NCBI GenBank assembly: GCA_021740385.1
Contig: JAIOZY010000037.1
Location: forward strand, 1 to 54,531
Source: Prolixibacteraceae bacterium
GTDB taxonomy: Bacteria > Bacteroidota > Bacteroidia > Bacteroidales > Prolixibacteraceae
Direction: 5' to 3'
Length of the DNA: 54,531 nt
This document shows positions 24,354-33,622 of the stretch, piece by piece. Both the position numbers and the translations under genes were made by a program. Under the pieces are notes generated by a model. That model worked only from the letters and a program-made list of their open reading frames with translations, was not told where the DNA came from and did not search any database. The stretch's first letter is position 1. Each line of letters starts with the position of its first letter.

Positions 24354-25871
24354 TTATTTTATGTAACTTTCCTGCATCCGTTTTATTTCTTTTATTTTAT
24401 TATACCTGTGCCTGAAGAGCCCGTATAAAATTATGAGCAATACCGGCAATAAAAAGTTCAGGTATTTTAAAAAAGCCTTTTTGCCGTCTTCAATCTGATC
24501 TAACGGGCGGTTGGTAATGCCCTTCGTGCGCAATTCAATTAAACCGGTATCGTCCGATAGCCAGTCGATGGCGTTTACCATCAGGTTTACATTATCGGCA
24601 TTTAGCTGGCGGCTTTGTTGCCCCTCGCCGTTTATGGCAAAATCGCCGTCGCTAACCACTACCATGCGGGCATTTGTGTTACCGGCAAAGGGCCCTTCGA
24701 TGGCAGCGGCTACCGGTATATTCGATAGGGGAAAATCGGAATTGTTCCATTTTTTCTGAATATCGAAATACAGCGGTACTGAACGCGAACCCGATTTTTC
24801 AGACGAATAGGCCAGGGGCTCAAACGTAAATGTGGTATCGCCGTTGAATGACATGGGGCTGGCAAATTGCAGCAATACCGATTCGAGACCCTTGCTGGCA
24901 GGGTGTTCTGAAAAATTTGTAATGTTTGGAAGGTATGGGAAGCTTACTTGCGATGTCATGGTAAAGAAACCTTGTTGCTGCCTCACCGATACGTTTCCAC
25001 AACTGGCATCGACCAAAAACTTATTGTCAATGTTTATTCCTTTATCTTTAAGCCATCCTTCCACGCCGGTGCTTACTTCGAAGCCCTGTGCAGCGTTAAA
25101 GTCTCCGTCAACACGGTTCAGGGCTATGTACAGGTTGCCGCTATTTGCCAGGTAGTTGTCGAGAAAAGCAAGCTCGTATTCCGTTACCGAATCTTTCGGC
25201 GCAACCATGGCGAGCGACTTGTATTTTTCGAGCATAACCGTATCGGAAAGGGTTACTTCTTCTACCTCGTATAAAACTTCGAGCGACTGCATGGCCTGTT
25301 GCATGGCAGCAGGCGTGCTTTCGCCGTGGCCGGTAATAAAACCTACAAGCGGCTTGTCGTCGATTATTAGTTTTTTAATCGATGTTGACAGCGAATATTC
25401 CATGGCCGTACCCGGCAAAATCAGCGGGATAACCTCTTGTTTTTCGCCATACCGGATAATGGCGGCCAGGTAAACTTTCTTTTGCACGGCCTGGTCTTTT
25501 TCCCGCATGTTAACAATTTGCGGTGCAATGCCGTATTGTGCAATTTCTTGTTCAACTTCTTCATCGTCGTTCGGACTGATGAATTCAAAAACCAGATTGC
25601 CCTTCGATACATTGGCATACTCGATGAGCATGTCCTTAAAATCGGTTCTTATTTGTTGTATGGCCGGTGGAAGGTCGTCGGTAAAATAGGCTGTTACTGT
25701 AACGGGGTCTTCAACCGAGCGCATAATGTCTTTGGTTGCTTCGCTTAGGGTGTATCGTTTATCGGCGGTAAAATCGAGCCTGAAAAAGTATTTGCTCGAA
25801 AGCGCGTTCAAAACAATAACAATTCCTGCAATTAGTGCAACATATAATATGATTGATTTTTTGTTTTTCAT
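24354..25871 (-). CDS. gldG: GldG-family ABC transporter auxiliary protein
   Basis: 505 residues: an N-terminal membrane segment (IILYVALIAGIVIVLNALS), a large extracytoplasmic domain, and a C-terminal membrane helix (FLLPVLLIILYGLFRHRYN). RLDFTADKRYTLSEATKDIM and VTVTAYFTDDLPPAIQQIRT are the GldG opening motifs; GYGIAP-like QYGIAPQIVNMREKDQ and LVGFITGHGE follow. In Flavobacterium this family is tied to gliding motility together with GldA and GldF, but the genes are widespread in non-gliding Bacteroidota. Located between the permease gene (16 bases) and the DUF4340 gene (10 bases). Confidence 0.88.
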   Translation of the reverse strand: MKNKKSIILYVALIAGIVIVLNALSSKYFFRLDFTADKRYTLSEATKDIMRSVEDPVTVTAYFTDDLPPAIQQIRTDFKDMLIEYANVSKGNLVFEFISPNDDEEVEQEIAQYGIAPQIVNMREKDQAVQKKVYLAAIIRYGEKQEVIPLILPGTAMEYSLSTSIKKLIIDDKPLVGFITGHGESTPAAMQQAMQSLEVLYEVEEVTLSDTVMLEKYKSLAMVAPKDSVTEYELAFLDNYLANSGNLYIALNRVDGDFNAAQGFEVSTGVEGWLKDKGINIDNKFLVDASCGNVSVRQQQGFFTMTSQVSFPYLPNITNFSEHPASKGLESVLLQFASPMSFNGDTTFTFEPLAYSSEKSGSRSVPLYFDIQKKWNNSDFPLSNIPVAAAIEGPFAGNTNARMVVVSDGDFAINGEGQQSRQLNADNVNLMVNAIDWLSDDTGLIELRTKGITNRPLDQIEDGKKAFLKYLNFLLPVLLIILYGLFRHRYNKIKEIKRMQESYIK

Positions 25872-25887
25872 CTTGCTGAAATTTTTA

Positions 25888-26604
25888 TTAATTCCTTTTT
25901 GTTAAAACGGCTTCAGAACCAACCAGTCCAAGCATGATTATGGAGAGGAAGTAGATGATGTCTTTTGAATCGAAAACGCCCCTCGAAATGGATTCAAAAT
26001 GGGTAGACATGCTCAGGTAGTGCGAAATATTGCCCAATATTCCGGGAAGCCCGTTTGACAGGATATCGAAAATGATGTGAAAAAAGATACCTATAAACAG
26101 TGCCAGCAAAAAGGCAATAATTTGGTTGTTGGTAAGGCTGCTGGTGAAAAGGCCAATGCAAATGTATGCAGCGCTCATTAAAATGAGTCCCAGGTATCCA
26201 AGCAGCACAGCGCCATGGTCAATGGGTCCCAGCTGAGCCACGGTGATGTAATACGGAATGGTTAGCAGCAGGGCAATAATGATCAGTGCCAGTGTAGCCA
26301 GGAATTTGCCGCTGATAATTTGCCATTCGGAAACGGGTTTCGTCAGCAACATTTCAATGGTGCCTGTTTTGCGTTCTTCGGCAATTTGTCGCATGGTAAG
26401 TGCCGGTATGAAGAAAAACAGGGTCCAGTATGCAATTGAAAAGAATGATTGCAGGCTGGCCTGGTTTACGAAAAAAATGTCGCGTCCCTGTATCCAGGTA
26501 AAGAATCCGCTGAAACCGAGGAAGGCAACAATCATGATATAGGCCATGAGCGAATCGAAGAATGAACGCAACTCTCTTTTTGTGATGGTTAATATTGATT
26601 TCAT
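25888..26604 (-). CDS. gldF: GldF-like ABC transporter permease
   Basis: 238 residues with six membrane segments (YIMIVAFLGFSGFFTWI, FFSIAYWTLFFFIPALTM, FLATLALIIIALLLTIPYYI, GLILMSAAYICIGLF, IIAFLLALFIGIFFHIIF, IIYFLSIIMLGLVG). The loop RQIAEERKTGTIEMLLTKPV is the coupling region typical of ABC-2 permeases. The start follows the ATPase gene by 30 bases and the stop lies 16 bases before gldG. Confidence 0.9.
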   Translation of the reverse strand: MKSILTITKRELRSFFDSLMAYIMIVAFLGFSGFFTWIQGRDIFFVNQASLQSFFSIAYWTLFFFIPALTMRQIAEERKTGTIEMLLTKPVSEWQIISGKFLATLALIIIALLLTIPYYITVAQLGPIDHGAVLLGYLGLILMSAAYICIGLFTSSLTNNQIIAFLLALFIGIFFHIIFDILSNGLPGILGNISHYLSMSTHFESISRGVFDSKDIIYFLSIIMLGLVGSEAVLTKRN

Positions 26605-26634
26605 TTTATTACGTTTTAAGCTTTTTCGACAAAA

Positions 26635-27564
26635 TTAATTGGCTGTTACTTCCCTGAAAACATCTTCAAGTTTTGTTTCAACAGGTGTTAACTGGCCAAT
26701 ATACCAGCCCTTTTCTTTGCACATATCGAATATTGGCCGGGCCGATTGTGCTTCGTTTTTGCTTTGAATTTCGAAGATTGATTCATCGGGTTCAAGCATG
26801 TCGACAAGTGAAACGGTGTTGATTTGCCGTAGCGACTGAAATACTTCGTTGCGGTCGCCACCAAGTATCTGGACTTTTAATATTTCGTTGCCCTGTGCCT
26901 GTTTTCGTAGTTGTTCGGAACTGCCGTCGGCAACAATTTTCCCTTTGTTGATGATAAGAATACGGTCGCAGGTTGCTTCCACTTCGGCCAGAATGTGCGA
27001 ACTGAGTATGACGGTTTTTTCTTTCCCGATTTTTTTAATCAGTTCCCTGATCTCGATAATCTGGTTGGGGTCGAGCCCGGTTGTGGGTTCGTCGAGGATT
27101 AAAACTTCGGGGTCGTGAATCAGTGCCTGTGCCAGGCCTACACGTTGTCTGTACCCTTTCGAAAGCTCCCTTATTTTTTTGTGTTTCTCACCTTTCAAGC
27201 CACATACCCGGATCATTTCGGCTATCCGTTCGTCAGTTTTTTCCCGGGGTATGCACTGTAGCTCGGCAACAAACCTCAAATAATCAATAACCGGCATTTC
27301 ATAATACAACGGGTTGCTCTCGGGTAAATACCCAATGTGTTTTTTAACCTCGTCGGGGTTTTCGAGTACCGAAATGCCACCAACCTGTATGTTGCCCGAA
27401 CTGGGTGTTAAGTAACACGTTATGGCCTTCATTGTTGTTGTTTTTCCGGCACCGTTGGGGCCAAGAAACCCGAGCACTTCGCCGGTTTTAACCTCAAACG
27501 AAATGTCGTCAACAGCCCGTTGAAAGCCATAAGTCTTTGTTAAGTTCTCAAGTTTTATATCCAT
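26635..27564 (-). CDS. gldA: GldA-like ABC transporter ATP-binding protein
   Basis: 309 residues. Walker A GPNGAGKTT (about 35-43), Q-loop region GYLPESNPLYYEMPVIDYL, signature LSKGYRQRVGLAQAL, Walker B VLILDEPTTGLDP, and H-loop ILSSHILAEV. The C-terminal about 90 residues are the extra DUF4162-like tail found in export-type subunits. First gene of the operon gldA-gldF-gldG-DUF4340, probably transcribed from the gap 27565-27946. Confidence 0.92.
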   Translation of the reverse strand: MDIKLENLTKTYGFQRAVDDISFEVKTGEVLGFLGPNGAGKTTTMKAITCYLTPSSGNIQVGGISVLENPDEVKKHIGYLPESNPLYYEMPVIDYLRFVAELQCIPREKTDERIAEMIRVCGLKGEKHKKIRELSKGYRQRVGLAQALIHDPEVLILDEPTTGLDPNQIIEIRELIKKIGKEKTVILSSHILAEVEATCDRILIINKGKIVADGSSEQLRKQAQGNEILKVQILGGDRNEVFQSLRQINTVSLVDMLEPDESIFEIQSKNEAQSARPIFDMCKEKGWYIGQLTPVETKLEDVFREVTAN

Positions 27565-27946
27565 AGATTTGTTCCATTAATTTTTTGTGGTGACGAATTT
27601 AAAAAAAGGAAAAAATCCGTAAAAAAATCGATTTAAGTTTTAACACATTTTAACTGCTGTATGCGACTTATGATTAATATTTGACGCTGTTCTATAAAGC
27701 GATATTGTGTTTTTTCGTACCTGTTTTAATGAATAATTTTCCCCGGAACGTTTGAAATGAAAATTTAATCGTTAATTTTATTTCCTGAAAAGAGAAATTA
27801 AACAAAATCATTATAAAACATATTTTTTCAAGTTGCAATGAGTAAGCTTAAAATCTTTATATTTGCGTAGAAGAGGGTAAAAAATTGTACTTTTTGCAAT
27901 TTATAAAATATACTTTTAAATTGTTTTTTTGTTTGGGTTTATAAGT
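27565..27946. other. A/T-rich divergent gene-free stretch
   Basis: Between the start of gldA and the start of the glycosidase-like gene at 27947 there is about 380 bases of A/T-rich DNA with no coding pattern. It holds the -7 box at 27858 and presumably the promoter of the gldA operon on the minus strand, which I cannot place confidently. Confidence 0.6.
27858..27865 (+). promoter_or_regulatory. Bacteroidota -7 box for the glycosidase-like lipoprotein gene
   Basis: TATATTTG is an exact TAnnTTTG match, 81 bases before the chosen ATG. A TTG at 27833-27835 sits 22 bases upstream, slightly longer than the usual 19-21 spacing to the -33 element. Confidence 0.55.
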
Positions 27947-29821
27947 ATGGTTAAAGAAAAAATAAAATGGTTTTTATATGCACTGGCTTTTGTTGTTGTA
28001 TTTCAGGCTTGTAGTACCAGTGTTTCTGTCGATCAAAGTTCCCCTGACTATGTTTCAGAAGGTGACATTACCCCTGAATTTTCGTTAAATCAGGTCGAAG
28101 TAACCGGAAATGTGCAGCCTTTTAATACCGAAATTCGTGTCGATACCATTGATGAATTCAAATACGTTATCAATTTAAGCCTCTATACCGATTTTCCCTC
28201 GGCCTTACCTTCATTTCAGTTTAACATTAAATATCCCCGGGAATTGGTTGATGTACTTTGGAGCTCGCGCACATGGTCCAATCAGTCGTTTATCAACATT
28301 TCCAATTATTCCAGGTTGCAGTCTGATTACAACGTGGTTTCGGCGCTTAGCCAAAACAACAGAAACCGTTTAACACTTGCTTCATTTGATAACTTTGAAG
28401 GGCGCTATACCGGTATCGATATTCAGCGCGATGCCGATTCAATCATCTTTTCAATGAACTATTTCCAACATTCGGTGCCCGATGCCGAATTGTTGGAGTA
28501 TAAAACACAAATTTTTGTTAACCTGCGCGATACGGTTTATTCCGATGCTATTCGCGAATGTGCGCAGTGGCGTTTGGACAAACAGGACCATTCATCGCTA
28601 AAAAAAATCGACCTGTCCCTTTTGCCTGTTTATTCAATGTGGTATCCGCTTAGCCGAAATATTCCGGTTGAAAATGTCACCTATTATTTCGACTCAATTG
28701 CTTCAATGGGTTTTCGTTCGGTATTATTCGATGATGGCTGGCAGGATGTTGTCAGGTTTAACGTTGATACTTCCGGGGTTTGGGACCCTTCCGAAACGGT
28801 TGTTGTTAAGGAATTCATGAACATGGTGCATGAAAAGGACATGAAAGTTGCACTATGGTATTCAAAACCGTTTATCGGGGCACATAACTATGTTTTTAAA
28901 CGGTTTGACGGATATTATGTGCAATACATTACCTCGAGCCAGCCAATACTCGATATTCGTTATCCCCGGGTAAGGGATTACCTTGTCGATATGTATAAAA
29001 ATGTTCTGAGCGAGTGGGGGGTTGATGCCGTATTGTTTGATTTTTTAAACGGCTATTACCCCGATGAACACATTATTGTGATCGAGGACAGGGGCAGGGA
29101 TTTTGTTTCGGTGCGCAAGGCACTCGATTCGCTGCGCACAAGAATGCGGGATGAACTGGTTTACAACAACCCTGAAATAGAAATCAGCCAAAGCTTTCCG
29201 TCGGTAGGCCCTTTACATACATCAAATTCTAAAACCATTAACGGTTTTTTGGGTACAACGGTATTGAGCGATGTGCGGGAAAAACTGGTTAACAACCGTT
29301 TAATGTATGGCGAATATTCCCCGTTTATGGAAGTAATGGGGATTCACCCCCGGGATCCTGCTTTGGAAGTTGCCTTTAAATTTCAATCCATTCTTTATGG
29401 AACGCCATATTTGTCTTTCTTTTCCTACACCTTGTCCGAAGAATTGCGCGAAACCGTCAATTTTTGGGTGAGGTACTGGATTGCTAACAAGGAGATTTTG
29501 CTGCAAAGCGATTTTGAGGCATTAAACCCCGTTCAACGGTATTCGATACTGAAAGCCGGTACTGAGCGCAAACAAATTATTACGGTTTATGGCCGGGTTA
29601 GCTATGTCGATATGGGGTATTTTTCCTTCGAAACAGCCGATGTGATCAACTCTTCCGATTATCCGCAAATAACGTTGTACGGTACTCCAACCGGTAAAGT
29701 AGATTACATTACTTATAATCACAGCGGGGTATACCAGGACAGGGGCTCACTGCGTTTCCGCAGGGATTTTGCCGAGGTTGATGTTCCCAAAGGGGGATTT
29801 GTCCGCCTTATTGTTAAATGA
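27947..29821 (+). CDS. GH36/clan GH-D-like glycoside hydrolase lipoprotein
   Basis: 624 residues, an exported lipoprotein (FQAC lipobox, Cys22). The N-terminal half is beta-rich; the (beta/alpha)8 barrel shows FRSVLFDDGWQD (DDGW at about 262-265, a GH27/GH36 substrate-binding motif), VDAVLFDFLNGYYPDE (Asp about 365, expected nucleophile position) and TTVLSDVREKL (Asp about 442, possible acid/base). FFSYTLSEELRETVNFWVRY and a small C-terminal beta domain follow. Similarity to alpha-galactosidases is at motif level only, so substrate and even activity are open. A TTG six codons upstream opens the frame; the ATG at 27947 is preferred. The OmpA gene follows by 34 bases. Confidence 0.7.
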   Translation: MVKEKIKWFLYALAFVVVFQACSTSVSVDQSSPDYVSEGDITPEFSLNQVEVTGNVQPFNTEIRVDTIDEFKYVINLSLYTDFPSALPSFQFNIKYPRELVDVLWSSRTWSNQSFINISNYSRLQSDYNVVSALSQNNRNRLTLASFDNFEGRYTGIDIQRDADSIIFSMNYFQHSVPDAELLEYKTQIFVNLRDTVYSDAIRECAQWRLDKQDHSSLKKIDLSLLPVYSMWYPLSRNIPVENVTYYFDSIASMGFRSVLFDDGWQDVVRFNVDTSGVWDPSETVVVKEFMNMVHEKDMKVALWYSKPFIGAHNYVFKRFDGYYVQYITSSQPILDIRYPRVRDYLVDMYKNVLSEWGVDAVLFDFLNGYYPDEHIIVIEDRGRDFVSVRKALDSLRTRMRDELVYNNPEIEISQSFPSVGPLHTSNSKTINGFLGTTVLSDVREKLVNNRLMYGEYSPFMEVMGIHPRDPALEVAFKFQSILYGTPYLSFFSYTLSEELRETVNFWVRYWIANKEILLQSDFEALNPVQRYSILKAGTERKQIITVYGRVSYVDMGYFSFETADVINSSDYPQITLYGTPTGKVDYITYNHSGVYQDRGSLRFRRDFAEVDVPKGGFVRLIVK

Positions 29822-29855
29822 TTTTTTTGCTGGAAAACCTTTAATCCTTCCGGTT

Positions 29856-31766
29856 ATGCATTTCCGTTATATGCTTCTGCTTTTTGTGTTCGTAACCTCT
29901 TTCGACATTGCTTTAGGCCAGTTATTTGTTAATTCCGAAAAACAGCGCGACCGCCTTTTCGAAAAGGCCCTGGCTGCATACCGCGATGGACGGTATAGCG
30001 AAGCTGAACAACAGGTGCTGAAAAGTTTAAAGCACGACTCCCTTTTCATCGATGCTAACCTTCTCCTTTACGATATCAGTGATGAACTTGGAAACGAAGG
30101 GCAAAAAACCGATGCGCTGAAAGCGGTTATTGAAGCTGACTCTGTTAACTACCCGGTATGTTACCGTTTTTTGGCCGACATATATTTTAATAATCGCCAA
30201 TGGATGGGCGCACTGCTTAATTACGAAAAGTACAAAAATCTTAAACCACGTACCGATTCGGCTTTTATTGCCCTTCGCATGGCTTCGTGCCGTTTTATAA
30301 AAGCATCGTTGGGAAATCCGGTTGATGTCAAAATTCATCCCTTAAATATTTATATCAATACCTTCTTTGATGAATACTGGCCCCTGGTTTCGGCCGATGA
30401 TCGTTTTCTTTATTTTACCCGCCTCATAAAGCATGAAGGTTTTGCACAGGAAAAACTTTTTGTTTCAGAAAAACGGGGCGATGAATGGGTGCCGCCGGTG
30501 GAAATGAATGGATTTCAATATGACGAAACAAATGTGGGTGCTGTAAGCTTGTCGGCCGATGGACAGTGGTTGTTTTTTACGGCCTGCAACAAACCGGGGG
30601 GAATGGGAAGTTGCGACCTGTTTTTTTCACGTAAAGTGAATGGACGATGGATGCCCTTTGAAAACATCGGGGCTCCGGTAAATGGAACTTCGTGGGAGGC
30701 ACAGCCTTCCATTTCGGCCGATAAGCAGTTTTTGTATTTTGCGAGTAACCGTAAAGGCGGACAGGGCAGGATGGATTTATGGCGAAGTAAAATATCGTTA
30801 AATGCCGACGGACTGCCTGTTTTTTCAGAACCTGAAAATCTGGGCGAGCAGGTGAATACCCCTCAAAACGACTTTTCACCTTTTATCCATGCCGATGGGC
30901 AAACCCTTTATTTTGCTTCCGATGGGCGAATTGGGATGGGGGGCAGCGACCTTTTCGTGACACGTTTTAACAGTTCGTACTGGAGCGGGCCTGAAAATTT
31001 GGGCTACCCGGTCAATTCTTTTTCCGATGATTTTGGATTGACCGTTTCGCCAACTGCTCAAACGGCTGTTTTTTCCTCTGATCGAGATATATCAAACAAT
31101 TCGAAAGATTTATACACCTTTCTACTTCCCGAAAAATTTCAGCCTTTGCCCGCCGGCTACGTGAAAGGCTTTGTTTTTGATGAAACATCGGGGCAGCACC
31201 TTGAAGCCCTGCTTGAAATCGGGCTTCTCGATCAGGATGCAAAACAGCAGGTTTTTTCAACTCCTTCCGAAGGATACCTCGTTACACTCACCGTTGACCG
31301 TTTGTATTCATTCAATATCAATAAAAAGGGTTATTTGTTTTATTCACATCACTTTAACCTCAAAACCAAAACCGAACTTGCCCGGGCACGGCAATTCGAT
31401 ATTTACCTTACACCCATCAAGATTGGGCAAAAAGTAGTATTGAATAACCTGTTTTTCGATTTCGATTCGTACCAATTGCAGGAGGAATCGTTTGCCGAAC
31501 TCGACCAGCTTGTTTTATTTTTAAGAAAAAACCCAAAAGTTGAAATTGAAATTTCGGGACATACCGACAATGTTGGCGATGAGGCATATAATCAATCCCT
31601 TTCGGAGAACCGGGCAAAAGTTGTTGTTGCGTATTTGGAAAAAACCGTTTCGGAAAACCGGATAAAATTTAAAGGGTATGGCGCCACACAGCCCGAGAGC
31701 GATAATGAATCGGACGAGGGGAGGGCTTTAAACCGGCGTTGCGAGATGAAGATTCTGAAATATTAA
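29856..31766 (+). CDS. OmpA-family outer-membrane protein with TPR and PD40 propeller
   Basis: 636 residues. Signal peptide at the start (MHFRYMLLLFVFVTSFDIAL), two or three TPR units (YRDGRYSEAEQQVLKSLKHD), then a beta-propeller of PD40/WD40-like blades (WPLVSADDRFLYFTR, VSLSADGQWLFFTAC, QPSISADKQFLYFASNRKGG, FSPFIHADGQTLYFASDGR). A small carboxypeptidase-like domain precedes the OmpA peptidoglycan-binding domain (FDFDSYQLQEESFAELDQL, SGHTDNVGDEAYNQSLSENR, GYGATQPESDNESDEGRALN). Length is normal for this class. The first TTG of the frame (29769) lies inside the previous gene; the ATG at 29856 gives the signal peptide. Confidence 0.9.
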   Translation: MHFRYMLLLFVFVTSFDIALGQLFVNSEKQRDRLFEKALAAYRDGRYSEAEQQVLKSLKHDSLFIDANLLLYDISDELGNEGQKTDALKAVIEADSVNYPVCYRFLADIYFNNRQWMGALLNYEKYKNLKPRTDSAFIALRMASCRFIKASLGNPVDVKIHPLNIYINTFFDEYWPLVSADDRFLYFTRLIKHEGFAQEKLFVSEKRGDEWVPPVEMNGFQYDETNVGAVSLSADGQWLFFTACNKPGGMGSCDLFFSRKVNGRWMPFENIGAPVNGTSWEAQPSISADKQFLYFASNRKGGQGRMDLWRSKISLNADGLPVFSEPENLGEQVNTPQNDFSPFIHADGQTLYFASDGRIGMGGSDLFVTRFNSSYWSGPENLGYPVNSFSDDFGLTVSPTAQTAVFSSDRDISNNSKDLYTFLLPEKFQPLPAGYVKGFVFDETSGQHLEALLEIGLLDQDAKQQVFSTPSEGYLVTLTVDRLYSFNINKKGYLFYSHHFNLKTKTELARARQFDIYLTPIKIGQKVVLNNLFFDFDSYQLQEESFAELDQLVLFLRKNPKVEIEISGHTDNVGDEAYNQSLSENRAKVVVAYLEKTVSENRIKFKGYGATQPESDNESDEGRALNRRCEMKILKY

Positions 31767-31814
31767 TAAGAAATTCCAAATAATCTGAAAATAGTTTAGT
31801 TCAGGGCAATTGCT

Positions 31815-31904
31815 GAGGTTGAGGTTGAGGTTGAGATTGAGGTTGAGATTGAGGTTGAGGTTGAGGCTGAGGTTGAGGCTGAGGTTGAGGTTGAGGTTGA
31901 GGTT
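31815..31904. repeat. tandem hexamer array, 15 units of GAGGTT
   Basis: Fifteen consecutive 6-base units: eleven GAGGTT, two GAGATT, two GAGGCT. Read on the other strand it is AACCTC. It begins about 50 bases after the OmpA stop and ends before a small hairpin (cccgcttcgcggg, 31907-31919). It is not in a gene on either strand. The gap 31767-32139 otherwise holds the 9-mer repeat and no gene. Confidence 0.9.
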
Positions 31905-32031
31905 TCCCGCTTCGCGGGACTGCTCCTGTTTCGCAGAAGGTTAGGGTTGGAAAGTTCTTATGGTTATCCGCTTCGTGTTCTCATCGTTATTTGCTTGGAC
32001 AACATCGACAATCCTGACATACGTCGAGAAC

Positions 32032-32067
32032 AACAATGATAACAATGATAACAATGATAACTATGAC
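32032..32067. repeat. short tandem 9-mer repeat AACAATGAT
   Basis: Three perfect copies of AACAATGAT (32032-32058) and one degenerate copy (aactatgac, 32059-32067). Same intergenic stretch as the hexamer array, unrelated sequence. Confidence 0.85.
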
Positions 32068-32139
32068 AAACCTTAACAACATTTCCAAATTAAGGTTTCT
32101 GCCATTACAAATTTTCACAGGCGCCTGATTATAAAAATG

Positions 32140-32856
32140 TTATTTATTTGCTCCAACCAAATCCCGTATAACAACCGAGGCAATATGGCAGCCAAAAACC
32201 GGGGGCATGTAGGAAATAGTGCCCACGGTCGATTTTTTGTTTTGTCCTTCGTCGGGGATTACTGCCGCTTCGGGCACTTCCTCGGGCGAAAAAACAACCG
32301 TGATACCTTTTTTTATGCCCAGTTTCGAGAGCCTTTTGCGCAACATGCGGGCCAGTTTACAGTTGTACGATTTCGAGATATCGGCCGATTTTACCAGTTC
32401 AGGATCAAGCTTGCCGCCCGAGCCCATCGAACTCACAATTTTTAAGCCTTTTTGAAGCGAGTGGTATATCAGAAAAACCTTTGGCGACAATGTGTCGATA
32501 GCATCAACAACGTAGTCGAAATTTCCGTTTAGTATTTCAATCATCCGTTCGTCGCGGATAAATTCGGTTATGATATCGAGTTCAATTTCAGGATTAATGT
32601 CCCTGAAACGTTCGGCAAGAATATCGGTTTTGTTTTGCCCAATGTGGCTTAAAGTTGCCGGCAACTGGCGGTTCAGGTTGGTCAGTTCCACTTTGTCGCC
32701 GTCAATGAGTGTGAGCTTTCCGATGCCTGCACGGCAAAGCATTTCGGCAGCATAAGCGCCCACACCGCCAAGTCCGGCCACCAGCACATGGGCGTTTTTC
32801 AAACGCTCAAGTTTTTCTTTGCCCAGTAAAAGTTGTGTCCGTTCAAGCCAGTTCAT
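32140..32856 (-). CDS. tcdA: tRNA threonylcarbamoyladenosine dehydratase (TcdA/CsdL, ThiF/MoeB fold)
   Basis: 238 residues. An E1-like enzyme that cyclises t6A to ct6A at position 37 of ANN-decoding tRNAs. The nucleotide-binding loop VLVAGLGGVGAYAAEMLCRAG, the LIDGDKVELTNLNRQL block and VVDAIDTLSPKVFLI are diagnostic, and the C-terminal TISYMPPVFGCHIASVVIRD is the dimer/catalytic end. Its start overlaps the tatD-like gene by 14 bases; it is the downstream gene of that pair. Confidence 0.93.
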   Translation of the reverse strand: MNWLERTQLLLGKEKLERLKNAHVLVAGLGGVGAYAAEMLCRAGIGKLTLIDGDKVELTNLNRQLPATLSHIGQNKTDILAERFRDINPEIELDIITEFIRDERMIEILNGNFDYVVDAIDTLSPKVFLIYHSLQKGLKIVSSMGSGGKLDPELVKSADISKSYNCKLARMLRKRLSKLGIKKGITVVFSPEEVPEAAVIPDEGQNKKSTVGTISYMPPVFGCHIASVVIRDLVGANK

Positions 32857-33511
32857 AACCCATCAGTTCGTTAAAATTTTGTTTCACTTGTTGAATTAAA
32901 TCCACAAGGGGGATACGCAATATTTCAGTGGCGCGAAGATAAATATCGGCAATGGAAATATCATCGTCATCGGTTTCAAAAAACAACTTTTCAAGGGGAA
33001 TGGCTGGTAACACATCGGTTGTTTTCGATTTTTCTGAAAAGATGGATTTGCCAAAAGACAGGTAACAGCCGAATTTTATCAGGTTGTTGGCCTCAAATCT
33101 ATTTCCGTTGAAGCCGTGAATCACGCATTTTGGCCGCTGTTTGAATGATTTCAGTATACCGACCAGATCGGAACAGGACTTTACGCAATGAACAATAACC
33201 GGCTTATTGTGCCGTAGTGCCATTTTCAGGTGAAGCATGAAAACGTCAGTTTGAAATGCAATGGGTACCTGAATTGTACGGTCGAGGCCGCATTCGCCTA
33301 TGGCCAACATGTTTTTTGACGCGAGTATGCTGCTGAGGCTTTTTTCAATTTCGGCAAGAGGAACGTTGTTGATATCCCAGGGGTGCCAGCCTGCCGAAAA
33401 ATACACCACCGGGGGGATTTCCTTAACGGGAAGCCGGTAATTGCGCAACGAAAAAACACGGTTGTTTTCCGGATCAGCCTGATGGGTGTGTATGTCTAAA
33501 TAATCGATCAT
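32843..33511 (-). CDS. TatD-family metal-dependent hydrolase
   Basis: 222 residues, a TIM-barrel nuclease/hydrolase. The metal ligands are visible: DIHTHQAD at the start, AIGECGLDR, VIVHCVKSC, CVIHGFNGN and FFETDDDD. It is slightly short for TatD (about 260) but the motifs are complete. The end overlaps the start of tcdA by 14 bases, which suggests one transcript. Confidence 0.9.
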   Translation of the reverse strand: MIDYLDIHTHQADPENNRVFSLRNYRLPVKEIPPVVYFSAGWHPWDINNVPLAEIEKSLSSILASKNMLAIGECGLDRTIQVPIAFQTDVFMLHLKMALRHNKPVIVHCVKSCSDLVGILKSFKQRPKCVIHGFNGNRFEANNLIKFGCYLSFGKSIFSEKSKTTDVLPAIPLEKLFFETDDDDISIADIYLRATEILRIPLVDLIQQVKQNFNELMGYELA

Positions 33512-33622
33512 ATAAAATGGAATGCGGTTTGAATTTACATTTTTGATGGATACCTGACAAAAGTTATATTAAAACCATTGTAATTCTTTGCAAAATGGGG
33601 TAATTTCAAACAAAAATTGGTT

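Noticed and set aside
31815-31904. hexamer array considered as a CRISPR-like repeat
   Set aside because: Units are 6 bases, without spacers, and there are no cas genes in the window.
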